A stretch of 64,000 nucleotides of DNA, taken from JAUYQR01 sp963822435 (GTDB lineage Bacteria > Pseudomonadota > Alphaproteobacteria > Rhodobacterales > Rhodobacteraceae). The stretch's first letter is position 1, and each line of letters starts with the position of its first letter. A program made the position numbers and the translations under genes. Under the pieces are notes generated by a model, which searched no databases, was not told the origin of the DNA, and worked only from the letters and a program-made list of their open reading frames with translations. Shown in pieces: positions 47,312 through 57,073 of the stretch. Location: assembly GCA_963822435.1 (NCBI GenBank), contig CAWGHN010000003.1, forward strand, positions 992,001-1,056,000, in the 5' to 3' direction.

Positions 47312-48157
47312 ATGCCCGAACTGCCCGAAGTCGAAACCGTCCGCCGTGGCCTTGCCCCGGTGATGGAGGGTCAGGTGATCATCCGGGCCGAGGTCAACCG
47401 CCCCGACCTGCGCTGGCCTTTGCCCGAACGTATGGCCGAGCGGCTGACCGGCCAGCGGATTATGGCGCTGCGACGTCGATCCAAATACATCCTTGCGGAC
47501 CTGTCGTCCGGCGAAACATTGTTGATCCACCTTGGCATGTCAGGCCGGATGCTGATTTCAGGCGCCATGATCGGCGCGTTTCGTCATGACCATCCCGCAC
47601 CGCAGAAACATGATCATGTCGTGCTGCACTTGTCGGGCGGGGTGCGCATCACTTTCAACGATGCCCGCCGCTTCGGGGCGATGGACCTGATGCCCACCGC
47701 CACAGCCGCAACGCATCCGCTTCTCGCCAGTATCGGTCCTGAACCCTTTGGCAATGATTTCAGCGAACCCTACCTTGCTGCGCGGTTGAAGGGCCGCAAC
47801 ACGCCAATCAAATCCGCGCTTCTGGATCAGCGGATCGTGGCAGGGCTTGGCAACATCTATGTCTGCGAAACCCTGTTCCGCGCCGGGATCAGCCCGCTGC
47901 GGCTGGCCGGCAAGGTCAAGAAGCCTGCCGCTCTCGTTCCGATCATCCGCCAGGTGCTGGCCGAAGCGATAGACGCGGGGGGATCATCGCTGAAGGACTA
48001 CCGTCAGACAGATGGTGAGCTTGGCTATTTTCAAAAGCATTTCCAAGTCTATGGCCGCGAAGGCCAGCCGTGTGAAACGCCGGGATGCACTGCCGTGATC
48101 ACCCGCACCGTACAATCCGGTCGCTCCTCGTTCTGGTGCCCCGACTGCCAGAGGTGA
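47312..48157 (+). CDS. mutM: Formamidopyrimidine-DNA glycosylase
   Basis: The 281-residue enzyme starts PELPEVETVRRGL, giving the catalytic Pro2 and Glu3. It has the H2TH region (LLDQRIVAGLGNIYVCE) and a C-terminal zinc finger with four Cys (PCETPGC and WCPDC). It removes 8-oxoguanine and other oxidised bases. The long open frame upstream is the shadow of ubiE; the ATG at 47312 is preceded by GAGGAA. Confidence 0.96.
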   Translation: MPELPEVETVRRGLAPVMEGQVIIRAEVNRPDLRWPLPERMAERLTGQRIMALRRRSKYILADLSSGETLLIHLGMSGRMLISGAMIGAFRHDHPAPQKHDHVVLHLSGGVRITFNDARRFGAMDLMPTATAATHPLLASIGPEPFGNDFSEPYLAARLKGRNTPIKSALLDQRIVAGLGNIYVCETLFRAGISPLRLAGKVKKPAALVPIIRQVLAEAIDAGGSSLKDYRQTDGELGYFQKHFQVYGREGQPCETPGCTAVITRTVQSGRSSFWCPDCQR

Positions 48158-48216
48158 CTTGTCATCGCCCCTTTTGGTGCTAGGAGTCACCGCACCCAAA
48201 ACGGCGGAGCGGCGCA

Positions 48217-48993
48217 ATGGCCTACAGCACACTGATCGTCGAGATCGAGGACTACGTCGCCCTCATCCGCCTCAATCGCCCCGACGCGCTGAACGCGCTG
48301 AATTCCCAGCTGATGGGCGAACTTGCTGCTGCCGTCACGGCCGCCGATGCAAATGACAAGGTGCGTTGTATCGTCATCACCGGATCGGAGAAGGCTTTTG
48401 CCGCCGGCGCGGATGTGAGGGAAATGGCTGAAAAGACATTTACCGAGGTCTATTTCGACAACCTTTTCGGCCCCGAGGCTGACGCCATCGCCAAAGTGCG
48501 CAAGCCGGTGATCGCGGCTGTTTCCGGCTATTGCCTGGGTGGGGGATGCGAGCTTGCGATGCTGGCAGATTTCATTATCGCCGCCGATACCGCCAAGTTT
48601 GGCCAGCCTGAAATCAACCTTGGCATTGTGGCCGGCATGGGCGGAACCCAGCGCCTGACACGCGCGGTCGGCAAGTCGAAGTCGATGGACATGCATCTGA
48701 CTGGCCGGTTCATGGATGCTGCCGAGGCAGAGCGGTGTGGGCTGGTGAGCCGCGTCGTGCCCGCGAAATCGCTGATCGAGGAGGCGATGAAATCCGCCGC
48801 CAAGATTGTCGAGAAATCGTGCATAACCGCAATGGTCGTGAAAGAGACGGTCAATCGTTCGCAGGAAACCAGCTTGTCCGAAGGACTTCTTTTCGAGCGC
48901 CGGATGTTCCACGCCTTGTTTGCGACCGAGGACCAGAAAGAAGGCATGGCGGCCTTTCTGGAAAAGCGCCAGCCGCAGTTCCGCGACAAGTAG
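48217..48993 (+). CDS. Enoyl-CoA hydratase
   Basis: The 258-residue crotonase has LNRPDALNALN, AFAAGADVREM, GYCLGGGCELAMLAD with the first catalytic Glu, and FGQPEINLGIVAGMGGTQRL with the second. It hydrates trans-2-enoyl-CoA in fatty-acid oxidation. Full length and both Glu residues contrast with the short crotonase at 17.6-18.2 kb. It lies between mutM and rpsT as in many Rhodobacterales. Confidence 0.94.
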   Translation: MAYSTLIVEIEDYVALIRLNRPDALNALNSQLMGELAAAVTAADANDKVRCIVITGSEKAFAAGADVREMAEKTFTEVYFDNLFGPEADAIAKVRKPVIAAVSGYCLGGGCELAMLADFIIAADTAKFGQPEINLGIVAGMGGTQRLTRAVGKSKSMDMHLTGRFMDAAEAERCGLVSRVVPAKSLIEEAMKSAAKIVEKSCITAMVVKETVNRSQETSLSEGLLFERRMFHALFATEDQKEGMAAFLEKRQPQFRDK

Positions 48994-49138
48994 GGCTTTT
49001 CTTTTCGTGCGCCTTGCCCTATAGGCCGCCCCACATGCGCGTGGGCCCGCTTAGGCAAGAATCATTTCCCGACCGTCAGGCCGGGGCCTTTGGTCTTTCG
49101 TGCAACCCGTTTGAAACCGAAAGACCAATAGGAAGCCC

Positions 49139-49408
49139 ATGGCAAATACCGCCCAGTCCAAGAAGCGCGCTCGTCAATCCGAAGCGCGTTATGCTGTGAA
49201 CAAAGCCCGCCGTTCGCGTATCCGCACGTTCCTGCGCAAGGTCGAAGAGGCGCTGGCCTCAGGCAATTCTGACGCCGCCGCCGCTGCGCTTAAGGCCGCC
49301 CAGCCTGAACTGGCGCGTGGTGTGTCGAAAGGCGTGCTGCACAAAAACACCGTCTCGCGCAAGATTTCGCGTCTGGCCTCGCGGGTAAAATCGCTGCCGA
49401 CCGCCTGA
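49139..49408 (+). CDS. rpsT: 30S ribosomal protein S20
   Basis: The 89-residue basic protein begins ANTAQSKKRARQSEARYAVN and ends KGVLHKNTVSRKISRLASRV, the S20 pattern. It binds 16S rRNA helices 9 and 44. AGGAAG precedes the ATG. It ends in a strong terminator, and its position before dnaA is typical of alphaproteobacteria. Confidence 0.97.
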   Translation: MANTAQSKKRARQSEARYAVNKARRSRIRTFLRKVEEALASGNSDAAAAALKAAQPELARGVSKGVLHKNTVSRKISRLASRVKSLPTA

Positions 49409-49434
49409 GAATCGATGGCACATGTAACGGGCCA

Positions 49435-49471
49435 AAGGCGCAACCGAAGGGTTGCGCCTTTTGTCTTTTTT
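49435..49471 (+). terminator. Intrinsic terminator of rpsT
   Basis: An 11-bp stem (AAGGCGCAACC / GGTTGCGCCTT) with a GAAG loop is followed by TTGTCTTTTTT. It isolates rpsT from dnaA. Confidence 0.93.
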
Positions 49472-49928
49472 CGTCCGTCGCGACCACCAATCCGGCACGG
49501 CGTTGCCGATTTGCACACCCCGCCGGATTCGCTTGTTGGTAACCTCTGTCAAGCGAGATGTTCGGTTGCGGTCGCTCTGGACCACTTGCTACCTTGGGAG
49601 TGCGATTCACTTCGTCCTGGGGGACAGGGCTGTTCGTGAACGGAAAGCTGCTGCACAGCGACCGCGGGTCCATCCGCTTCGTCTGAGTTTTTCGTTTGGG
49701 TTCAGCAAGTTAGAGGTGGCGGCCAAGCCGCCCCGCTGACGTGCAGCACGGCACGCCGAAAGTTCGGTGTGCCGCTGATGGTTCTTGTCCCGCAGACTTC
49801 AGGCCGCAGTCCCCGTCGCTCGCGATGGCGGGACGGTACCTGTGATCGGTGGGCCGCATGGTGACAGACGCTTAGTGCGCGCCCTGCGGCAGAACCGCAG
49901 GTTAGAACTTTGGGGCAGGTCGAACAGT
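49472..49928. other. dnaA upstream region
   Basis: About 460 bases with no supported gene lie between the rpsT terminator and dnaA. A hairpin at 49749-49774 (10 bp, one G-T pair, loop AAAGTT) lies in it. I scanned for TTATCCACA-type DnaA boxes and AT-rich unwinding tracts and saw none, so it is not evidently the replication origin; it should carry the dnaA promoter. Confidence 0.5.
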
Positions 49929-51281
49929 ATGACGAACGAAGCGTGGGGCCAGGTGCGCGAGGAATTGATCAAGCGCGTGGGCAGGAACAACTATGTCACC
50001 TGGATCGAGCCTCTGAAGCTGTCCCACCTGAAGAACGGTGTCGCGCGTTTTGAAGTTCCGACGATCTTTTTCGGCGACTGGGTCCAGCGCAACTACGCCG
50101 ATCAGATCCGCACCCAGCTTTCCACCGCGGGCGAGCCTGTGGACCGTCTGGAGTTCACCGTCAGCACCGGCGCCGTCCGCGCCCAGCCAGCCCGCGCCGC
50201 CGCAAAAGCCAGCCCGCGCCGCGCCGCCGCTGACGAAGAGCTGCCTGGTGCCCCGCTGGACGCCCGATTCACATTCGACAGCTTTGTCGTCGGCAAGCCA
50301 AACGAATTGGCCCATGCTGCTGCGCGCCGTGTGGCCGAAGGCGGCCCGGTCACGTTCAATCCGCTTTTTCTTTACGGCGGGGTCGGCCTTGGCAAGACGC
50401 ACCTGATGCATGCCATCGCGCACGAACTGCAGACCCGCTGGCCGGAATTGCGCGTTCTTTATCTGTCGGCCGAGCAGTTCATGTACCGGTTCGTACAGGC
50501 CCTGCGCGAACGCCAGATCATGGATTTCAAGGAGCTGTTCCGTTCGGTTGATGTGCTGATGGTGGATGACGTTCAGTTCATTGCCGGAAAGGATTCAACG
50601 CAGGAAGAATTCTTTCACACTTTCAACGCCTTGGTCGATCAGAACAAGCAGATCGTGATTTCAGCCGACCGCGCGCCGGGCGAGATCAAGGATCTGGAGG
50701 ATCGCATCAAGTCACGGCTGCAGTGCGGCCTTGTGGTCGATCTTCACCCCACTGATTACGAATTACGCCTGGGTATCCTGCAGCAGAAGGTCGAATATTA
50801 CCGCAGCCAGTATCGCGGCCTCGTGCTTGCCGATGGTGTGCTGGAATTTCTTGCGCATCGCATCACCTCGAACGTCCGCATTCTTGAAGGCGCGCTGACC
50901 CGGCTTTTCGCCTTTGCCTCGCTGGTGGGCCGCGAAATCACGCTTGATCTGGCGCAGGATTGCCTTGCCGACATCCTGCGGTCGTCCGACCGCAAGCTCT
51001 CGATCGAAGAAATCCAGCGCAAGGTGGCCGAACATTACAACATCCGCCTGTCCGACATGATTGGCCCGAAACGTCTGCGTAACATCGCACGCCCGCGTCA
51101 GGTGGCAATGTATCTGGCCAAGCAACTGACGCCACGGTCGCTGCCGGAAATCGGCCGCCGGTTCGGTGGGCGCGACCATACCACGATCATGCACGGCGTG
51201 CGCAAGATCGAGGAATTGATGGCGACCGACAGCCAGCTTTCCGACGATCTGCAGCTTCTGCGCCGTCTGCTGCAAGGCTGA
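49929..51281 (+). CDS. dnaA: Chromosomal replication initiator DnaA
   Basis: The 450-residue protein has domain I (WGQVREELIKRVGRNNYVTWI), an Ala/Arg/Pro linker, the AAA+ domain with Walker A GGVGLGKTHLMHA and Walker B VLMVDDVQF, and the DNA-binding domain IV with RRFGGRDHTTIMHGVRKI. It opens the origin. The ATG of MTNEAWGQV is chosen; the frame is open upstream without homology-like content. It is followed by dnaN, recF and gyrB. Confidence 0.98.
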   Translation: MTNEAWGQVREELIKRVGRNNYVTWIEPLKLSHLKNGVARFEVPTIFFGDWVQRNYADQIRTQLSTAGEPVDRLEFTVSTGAVRAQPARAAAKASPRRAAADEELPGAPLDARFTFDSFVVGKPNELAHAAARRVAEGGPVTFNPLFLYGGVGLGKTHLMHAIAHELQTRWPELRVLYLSAEQFMYRFVQALRERQIMDFKELFRSVDVLMVDDVQFIAGKDSTQEEFFHTFNALVDQNKQIVISADRAPGEIKDLEDRIKSRLQCGLVVDLHPTDYELRLGILQQKVEYYRSQYRGLVLADGVLEFLAHRITSNVRILEGALTRLFAFASLVGREITLDLAQDCLADILRSSDRKLSIEEIQRKVAEHYNIRLSDMIGPKRLRNIARPRQVAMYLAKQLTPRSLPEIGRRFGGRDHTTIMHGVRKIEELMATDSQLSDDLQLLRRLLQG

Positions 51282-51399
51282 CACCCGCATGGCCTTGACG
51301 GCCTATGCAATCACCCGCAATGTCCGCGCAAAGGCTTGTGAACCGGCGAAAACCGGGTAAATTCGGCGTCCCTTCAAGGGGACGACAGGGGGAAGTGAC

Positions 51400-52518
51400 A
51401 TGAAGCTCTCGATCGAACGCGCCACACTGCTGAAGGCGCTGGCACAGGCCCAGTCCGTGGTCGAGCGTCGCAATACCATTCCGATCCTCGCCAACGTGTT
51501 GATCGAAGCCGAAGGTGCAAACGTCAGCTTTCGGGCGACCGACCTCGACATCGAAGTCGTGGACCGCGCTCCCGCAATGGTGGAACGCCCCGGTGCCACG
51601 ACGGTCTCGGCCGTCATGCTGCATGAAATCGTCCGCAAGCTGCCTGATGGCGCCCTTGTCAATCTGACCGAAGATGCCGCCACGGGCCGCCTGACGATCA
51701 TGGCCGGTCGGTCGACCTTCAGCCTCGCGACGCTGCCTCGGGAAGATTTTCCGATCATGGCAACGTCGGAGTATTCGTCGAACTTTTCGGCGCCGGCGCC
51801 CATGCTGCGCCGCCTGTTCGACAAGGCGAAATTCGCCATTTCGACCGAGGAAACCCGCTACTATCTGAACGGCGTCTACCTCCATGTCTCGACATCGGAC
51901 GGCGCGCAGGTGCTGCGTTGTGTGGCGACCGATGGGCACCGTCTGGCCCGCATTGATGCTCCGCTTCCCGATGGTGCCGCCGGCATGCCCGGCGTGATCG
52001 TGCCGCGCAAGACGGTAGGAGAGTTGCGCAAGCTGCTCGATGATGACGAGGCGCAGATCGCCGTGTCGGTTTCTGAAACGAAGGTTCGCTTTGCGACACC
52101 GGCGATCACCCTGACCTCGAAAGTAATCGACGGCACCTTCCCCGATTACACCCGTGTCATTCCGACGGGAAACACCAAGCGGCTTGAGGTTGACGCCTCC
52201 GAGTTCGCCAAGGCAGTCGACCGCGTTGCCACCGTTTCGTCCGAACGGTCGCGGGCGGTCAAGCTGAGCCTTGATGAGGATCGGCTTGTTCTTTCGGTCA
52301 ACGCGCCTGACAGTGGCGCCGCTGAGGAAGAATTGGCTGTCGCTTACGGCGATGAGCGGCTCGAGATCGGCTTCAACGCCAAGTATCTTCTGGAGATCGC
52401 AAGCCAGGTTGACCGGGAGAACGCCGTGTTCCTGTTCAACTCTTCCGGTGATCCGACGCTGATGCGTGAAGGCAATGACACGTCGGCGGTTTACGTCGTC
52501 ATGCCGATGCGCGTCTGA
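51400..52518 (+). CDS. dnaN: DNA polymerase III beta sliding clamp
   Basis: The 372-residue protein has the three-domain clamp pattern, starting KLSIERATLLKALAQAQSVV and ending PTLMREGNDTSAVYVVMPMRV. It rings DNA and tethers polymerases. It starts 118 bases after dnaA and is preceded by a GGGGGAAGTGAC ribosome site. Confidence 0.97.
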   Translation: MKLSIERATLLKALAQAQSVVERRNTIPILANVLIEAEGANVSFRATDLDIEVVDRAPAMVERPGATTVSAVMLHEIVRKLPDGALVNLTEDAATGRLTIMAGRSTFSLATLPREDFPIMATSEYSSNFSAPAPMLRRLFDKAKFAISTEETRYYLNGVYLHVSTSDGAQVLRCVATDGHRLARIDAPLPDGAAGMPGVIVPRKTVGELRKLLDDDEAQIAVSVSETKVRFATPAITLTSKVIDGTFPDYTRVIPTGNTKRLEVDASEFAKAVDRVATVSSERSRAVKLSLDEDRLVLSVNAPDSGAAEEELAVAYGDERLEIGFNAKYLLEIASQVDRENAVFLFNSSGDPTLMREGNDTSAVYVVMPMRV

Positions 52519-52548
52519 CCCGGTTACTGAACGAAAAGGCGCAAATCC

Positions 52549-53640
52549 TTGGGCGGTCTGTCGATCACGTCGCTCAGCCTGTCGCATTTCCGCAGCCATC
52601 GGTTGGCAAATCTGGATTTCGATGGTCGTCCGGTTGCCCTGATCGGCCCGAACGGCGCCGGCAAGACCAATCTGCTGGAGGCTGTGTCGCTGTTTTCGCC
52701 GGGGCGGGGGCTGCGTCGGGCCGGTTCTGACGACCTGGCCAAACGGCCTGAACGGATTGGCTGGAAGCTGCGCGCAACCGTTGTCGGCCTTGGTGGCGGC
52801 CATGATCTGGAGACCTGGGCAGAGCCGGGCGAGGCGCGGCAGGTTCGCGTCGATGGCAAGATCGCAACCCAGGCCAGCCTGGGCCGTGTTATCCGCATTC
52901 TCTGGCTTGTTCCCGCGATGGACCGCCTCTGGATCGAGGCCGCAGACGGCCGTCGCCGCTTTCTTGATCGGATGACGCTCAGTTTTGCGCCGGATCATGC
53001 TGAATTTTCGCTCACATATGAAAAAGCGATGCGTGACCGCAATCGGCTTTTGAGGGACCAGATCACCGATCCGCACTGGTATACGGCACTCGAGGCGCAG
53101 ATGGCCGAAGCGGGGGCGCAGATTACCCAGAACCGGCGCGCTGCGTTGGCCCGGATCGACCGCGCAACCACCGGCGAGACTGGCTTTCCCAAGGCTACGC
53201 TTGCTCTGACCGAGTCCGAAGATACCGATCTTCTGACTGCTTTGGCTGAGGGTCGTCGGCGGGACCTGGCGGCTGGTCGCACCCTCGCCGGACCGCATCG
53301 CACTGATCTCGCCGCTGTCTATACCGCAAAGGGCGTGCCTGCAGACCAATGTTCGACGGGTGAACAGAAGGCCTTGCTGATCAGCCTGATCCTCGCCAAC
53401 GCCAGGGCCTTGGCCGAAGACATCGGACATGCTCCGGTTCTTTTGCTGGATGAAGTGGCCGCACATCTGGACGAAGACCGGCGTGCCGCGCTTTATGACG
53501 AAATCGTTTCCCTTGGCGCGCAGGCCTTGATGACCGGCACCGAGGCTGAGTTGTTCCGGGGGCTACGCGGAAAAGGTCGGTTGATAAAGATTTCCGATAT
53601 TGGCGGGCAGTCACATTTAAGCTCGCAAGAGGATTTATGA
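52549..53640 (+). CDS. recF: DNA replication and repair protein RecF
   Basis: The 363-residue SMC-like ATPase has LSHFRSHRLANLDF, Walker A GPNGAGKTNLLEA, signature STGEQKALLISL and Walker B LLLDEVAAHLD. It loads RecA at gaps. The start is a TTG at 52549 (no ATG or GTG fits before the conserved SLSHFRSH). The stop is immediately followed by the LysE-family start. Confidence 0.94.
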   Translation: MGGLSITSLSLSHFRSHRLANLDFDGRPVALIGPNGAGKTNLLEAVSLFSPGRGLRRAGSDDLAKRPERIGWKLRATVVGLGGGHDLETWAEPGEARQVRVDGKIATQASLGRVIRILWLVPAMDRLWIEAADGRRRFLDRMTLSFAPDHAEFSLTYEKAMRDRNRLLRDQITDPHWYTALEAQMAEAGAQITQNRRAALARIDRATTGETGFPKATLALTESEDTDLLTALAEGRRRDLAAGRTLAGPHRTDLAAVYTAKGVPADQCSTGEQKALLISLILANARALAEDIGHAPVLLLDEVAAHLDEDRRAALYDEIVSLGAQALMTGTEAELFRGLRGKGRLIKISDIGGQSHLSSQEDL

Positions 53641-54261
53641 ATGACTGTTACATTTTATGAACTTCTGCTTTATGCGGGCGGTATGGCGTTGCTGTGGGTT
53701 ATTCCCGGACCGGTCTGGGTTGCGCTGACGGCGCGCGCGCTTTCGGGTGGTTTCGCCTCGGCGTGGCCATTGGCGGTCGGTGTGGCGCTGGGCGACGGTG
53801 TCTGGCCTCTTGCCGCGATCTTTGGGCTTAGCTGGATCATCGCGCTTTATGGCGGGTTTCTGGAGGCGTTGAGGTGGGTGGCCGCAGGCATCTTTGTGAT
53901 GATGGGCATCCTTCTGATGCGCAAGCCCGCCGCTGCGATTGATACCGACAGCAAGCTGACCAAACCGGGAGCTTTGGCAGGATTTGCCGTGGGCGTTGCC
54001 GCGGTGATCGGCAATCCGAAGGCGATCCTGTTCTACATGGGGGTGCTGCCGGGCTTTTTTGACCTGAGCCGCGTCACCGGGCTGGATATCGTGGCTATCC
54101 TGACCGTGTCGATGCTGGTTCCGATGCTCGGAAACCTTGGCCTCGCGCTGTTCCTGGACCGTGCCAGAAGCCTATTGTCCAGCCCCACGGCCCTGCGTCG
54201 CCTCAACATCATTTCCGGGATCCTGCTGGTCGCGGTAGGCTGCGTCATCCCCTTCAGCTGA
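53641..54261 (+). CDS. LysE/RhtB-family exporter
   Basis: The 206-residue protein has about six TM helices with the family pattern PGPVWVALTARALSGGFASA near the start and GFAVGVAAVIGNPKAILFYMGVLPGF in the middle. Members export amino acids such as lysine or homoserine lactone; the substrate is unknown. It begins at the base after the recF stop, so recF and this gene are coupled. It separates recF from gyrB. Confidence 0.92.
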   Translation: MTVTFYELLLYAGGMALLWVIPGPVWVALTARALSGGFASAWPLAVGVALGDGVWPLAAIFGLSWIIALYGGFLEALRWVAAGIFVMMGILLMRKPAAAIDTDSKLTKPGALAGFAVGVAAVIGNPKAILFYMGVLPGFFDLSRVTGLDIVAILTVSMLVPMLGNLGLALFLDRARSLLSSPTALRRLNIISGILLVAVGCVIPFS

Positions 54262-54342
54262 CCACCAAATATTGTGGGTCAGGGGTGACAAAGGATGACC
54301 AAAACGCTATGAATGGCGGGTAATATCAAGGGTTTTCCACAC

Positions 54343-56793
54343 ATGGCCGACGCCGCCCGCAAGCCAGCCGAATATGGCGCTGATTCTATCAAGGTTCTCA
54401 AAGGGTTGGAGGCCGTTCGCAAGCGTCCCGGCATGTATATCGGTGATACCGATGACGGGTCTGGTCTGCACCACATGGTTTACGAGGTCGTGGACAATGG
54501 CATCGACGAGGCGCTGGCCGGGCACGCGACTGCGGTCACGGTAATTATCCATCCCGATGACAGCGTGTCCGTGCGCGATAACGGGCGCGGCATCCCTGTC
54601 GACATCCATCAGGAAGAGGGTGTTTCGGCAGCCGAGGTCATCATGACCCAGCTTCACGCCGGCGGCAAATTCAACAATACCGACGAAGGCGGCAACGCCT
54701 ACAAGGTGTCTGGCGGTTTGCACGGCGTGGGCGTTTCCGTGGTCAACGCCCTGTCGGAATGGCTGGAGTTGCGCGTCTGGCGTGACGAGACGGAGTATCG
54801 CGCCCGCTTTGAGCATGGCGAATGCGTTGTTCACGTTTATCCGGTTGGACCTGCCCCCGGGATGCGTGGAACCGAAGTCCGATTCCTTGCCTCGGCCAAA
54901 TCGAACATTCCCGAAGGCACGTTTTCCAATCTTGAATACAGCTTCAAGACGTTGGAGCACCGCCTTCGTGAACTGGCGTTCCTGAACTCCGGCGTTCGCA
55001 TCATCCTTGAAGACCAACGTTTGGCCGAGCCGCAGCGTGTTGAGTTGTTCTATGAAGGCGGCGTTCGGGAGTTTGTAAGATACATCGACCGGTCGAAAGC
55101 GCCGGTCGTGCCCGATCCAATCTACATGATCGGTGAGCGCAACGGCATCACGGTGGAAGTCGCGATGTGGTGGAACGACAGCTACAACGAAATGGTACTG
55201 CCGTTCACAAACAACATCCCGCAGCGCGATGGCGGCACCCACCTTGCCGGGTTCAGGGGCGCTCTTACCCGCACGATCAACGCCTACGCGCAGTCGTCTG
55301 GCATCGCAAAGAAGGAAAAGGTCGATTTTACCGGCGACGACGCGCGCGAAGGTCTGACCTGCGTTCTGTCGGTGAAAGTGCCCGATCCCAAGTTCTCCAG
55401 CCAGACCAAGGACAAGCTGGTGTCGTCCGAGGTTCGGCCTGCGGTGGAAAATCTGGTCAACGAAAAGCTGGCGGAGTGGTTTGAGGAAAATCCCGGCCCG
55501 GCCCGGTCGATCGTCGGCAAGATCATCGAGGCGGCGCTGGCGCGCGAGGCGGCCCGAAAGGCGCGTGAACTGACACGCCGCAAGACGGCGCTTGATGTCG
55601 CCTCGCTGCCCGGCAAGCTGGCGGATTGCCAGGAGCGCGATCCGTCAAAATCCGAGCTGTTCCTTGTCGAGGGTGACAGCGCGGGCGGGTCCGCCAAACA
55701 AGGGCGCAGCCGCTACAATCAGGCTGTCCTGCCACTGCGCGGCAAGATCCTGAACGTCGAACGTGCGCGCTTTGACCGGATGCTGGGCAGCCAGGAGATC
55801 GGGACGCTCATCACCGCTCTGGGCACCGGCATTGGCCGTGACGAATTCGACATCGGCAAGTTGCGCTATCACAAGGTGGTCATCATGACTGACGCCGATG
55901 TTGACGGTGCGCATATCCGGACGCTGCTGTTGACCTTCTTCTTCCGCCAGATGCCCCAATTGATTGAGGGCGGCTACCTCTACATCGCCCAGCCGCCGCT
56001 TTACAAAGTCGCGCGGGGCAAGTCAGAGGTATACCTGAAGGATCAGGCGGCGCTGGAAGAGTATTTGATCGAGATGGGTCTGGAAGGCGCGGTTCTGCGG
56101 CTGGCCAATGGCACGGAAATCGCCGGCAACGATCTGGCCCGAGTGATCGAAGGTGCGCGTCAGTTCAGGCGCGTGCTGGACGCGTTTCCCACGCATTACC
56201 CCCGCGCGATCCTTGAGCAGGCGGCCCTCGCGGGCGCGTTCGACCCTGGCAGCGCGGACGCGGATCTCCAGCGCGTCGCCGACACCGTGGCGCAGCGATT
56301 GAACCTGGTAGCCGCCGAATACGAGCGCGGCTGGACCGGGCGTATCACGCAGGACCACGGCATCCGGCTAAGCCGCATCCTGCGCGGCGTCGAAGAGTTG
56401 CGGACGTTGGACGGTGCTGTGCTGCGGTCAGGCGAGGCGCGACGACTGGCGACGGCCGCATCCCAGCATCGCGACGTCTACAGCGATCCGTCGCGGCTTG
56501 TCCGCAAGGACCGTGACCAGCCGATTCATGGCCCCATCGACCTTTTGAAGTCGATCCTTGCAGAGGGGGAAAAGGGCCTTTCGTTGCAACGCTACAAGGG
56601 ACTGGGGGAGATGAACCCCGAACAGCTATGGGAAACCACGCTTGACCCCGAGGCGCGCACACTTTTGCAAGTCAAGGTCGATGACCTTGCCGAAGCAGAC
56701 GATATTTTCACCAAGTTGATGGGTGATGTGGTCGAACCGCGGCGCGCTTTCATTCAGGACAACGCGCTGAGTGTCGAGCATCTGGACGCCTGA
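54343..56793 (+). CDS. gyrB: DNA gyrase subunit B
   Basis: The 816-residue protein has the GHKL ATPase domain (RKRPGMYIGDTDDGSGLHH, NGRGIPVD, GLHGVGVSVVNALS), the transducer, the TOPRIM domain (EGDSAGGSAKQGR, MTDADVDGAHI) and the C-terminal QRYKGLGEMNPEQLWETT. With GyrA it introduces negative supercoils. The start MADAARKPAEYGADSIKV aligns with family N-termini better than the ATG at 54313. Confidence 0.97.
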   Translation: MADAARKPAEYGADSIKVLKGLEAVRKRPGMYIGDTDDGSGLHHMVYEVVDNGIDEALAGHATAVTVIIHPDDSVSVRDNGRGIPVDIHQEEGVSAAEVIMTQLHAGGKFNNTDEGGNAYKVSGGLHGVGVSVVNALSEWLELRVWRDETEYRARFEHGECVVHVYPVGPAPGMRGTEVRFLASAKSNIPEGTFSNLEYSFKTLEHRLRELAFLNSGVRIILEDQRLAEPQRVELFYEGGVREFVRYIDRSKAPVVPDPIYMIGERNGITVEVAMWWNDSYNEMVLPFTNNIPQRDGGTHLAGFRGALTRTINAYAQSSGIAKKEKVDFTGDDAREGLTCVLSVKVPDPKFSSQTKDKLVSSEVRPAVENLVNEKLAEWFEENPGPARSIVGKIIEAALAREAARKARELTRRKTALDVASLPGKLADCQERDPSKSELFLVEGDSAGGSAKQGRSRYNQAVLPLRGKILNVERARFDRMLGSQEIGTLITALGTGIGRDEFDIGKLRYHKVVIMTDADVDGAHIRTLLLTFFFRQMPQLIEGGYLYIAQPPLYKVARGKSEVYLKDQAALEEYLIEMGLEGAVLRLANGTEIAGNDLARVIEGARQFRRVLDAFPTHYPRAILEQAALAGAFDPGSADADLQRVADTVAQRLNLVAAEYERGWTGRITQDHGIRLSRILRGVEELRTLDGAVLRSGEARRLATAASQHRDVYSDPSRLVRKDRDQPIHGPIDLLKSILAEGEKGLSLQRYKGLGEMNPEQLWETTLDPEARTLLQVKVDDLAEADDIFTKLMGDVVEPRRAFIQDNALSVEHLDA

Positions 56794-56834
56794 TCGCCAA
56801 AGGCGCGTCCAGTCGGGGACAACGCAGGAATGGG

Positions 56835-56910
56835 TGGTGACCCCGGTAGGATTCGAACCTACGACCTGCCGCTTAGGAGGCGGCCGCTCTATCCCCTGAG
56901 CTACGAGGCC
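56835..56910 (-). tRNA. tRNA-Arg (anticodon CCT)
   Basis: The minus strand folds as a cloverleaf of 76 bases including an encoded CCA. The acceptor stem is GGCCTCG / CGGGGTC (with G-T pairs), the D stem GCTC / GAGC, the anticodon stem GCCGC / GCGGC with loop CTCCTAA (anticodon CCT), and the T arm GTAGGTTCGAATCCTAC. It decodes AGG. It lies just after gyrB, convergent. Confidence 0.97.
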
Positions 56911-57073
56911 ACTGGTAGGCACGGCCTCCCGCCTGAATGCGTCAAAACGGGATGCAAGGCAACCAAATGGCAAAAGAAAAGGGGGAACGAAGTTGGCCCA
57001 CCGCTCCCCCTCTGGTCCGTCGCATCATGGTTGAGAGCTTGCAGGATGCGCAGGATATGGCCAGCACGTCGGC

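Noticed and set aside
49472..49928. Possible replication origin upstream of dnaA
   Set aside because: No TTATCCACA-type DnaA boxes and no AT-rich unwinding tract seen; gene order alone does not locate the origin in alphaproteobacteria.
51187..53466. 759-codon minus-strand frame opposite dnaA, dnaN and recF
   Set aside because: It overlaps three certain genes on the other strand and has no recognisable domain.
56784..56810. Terminator between gyrB and tRNA-Arg
   Set aside because: Only a 6-bp inverted repeat with a long loop and no T-run; not strong enough to annotate.
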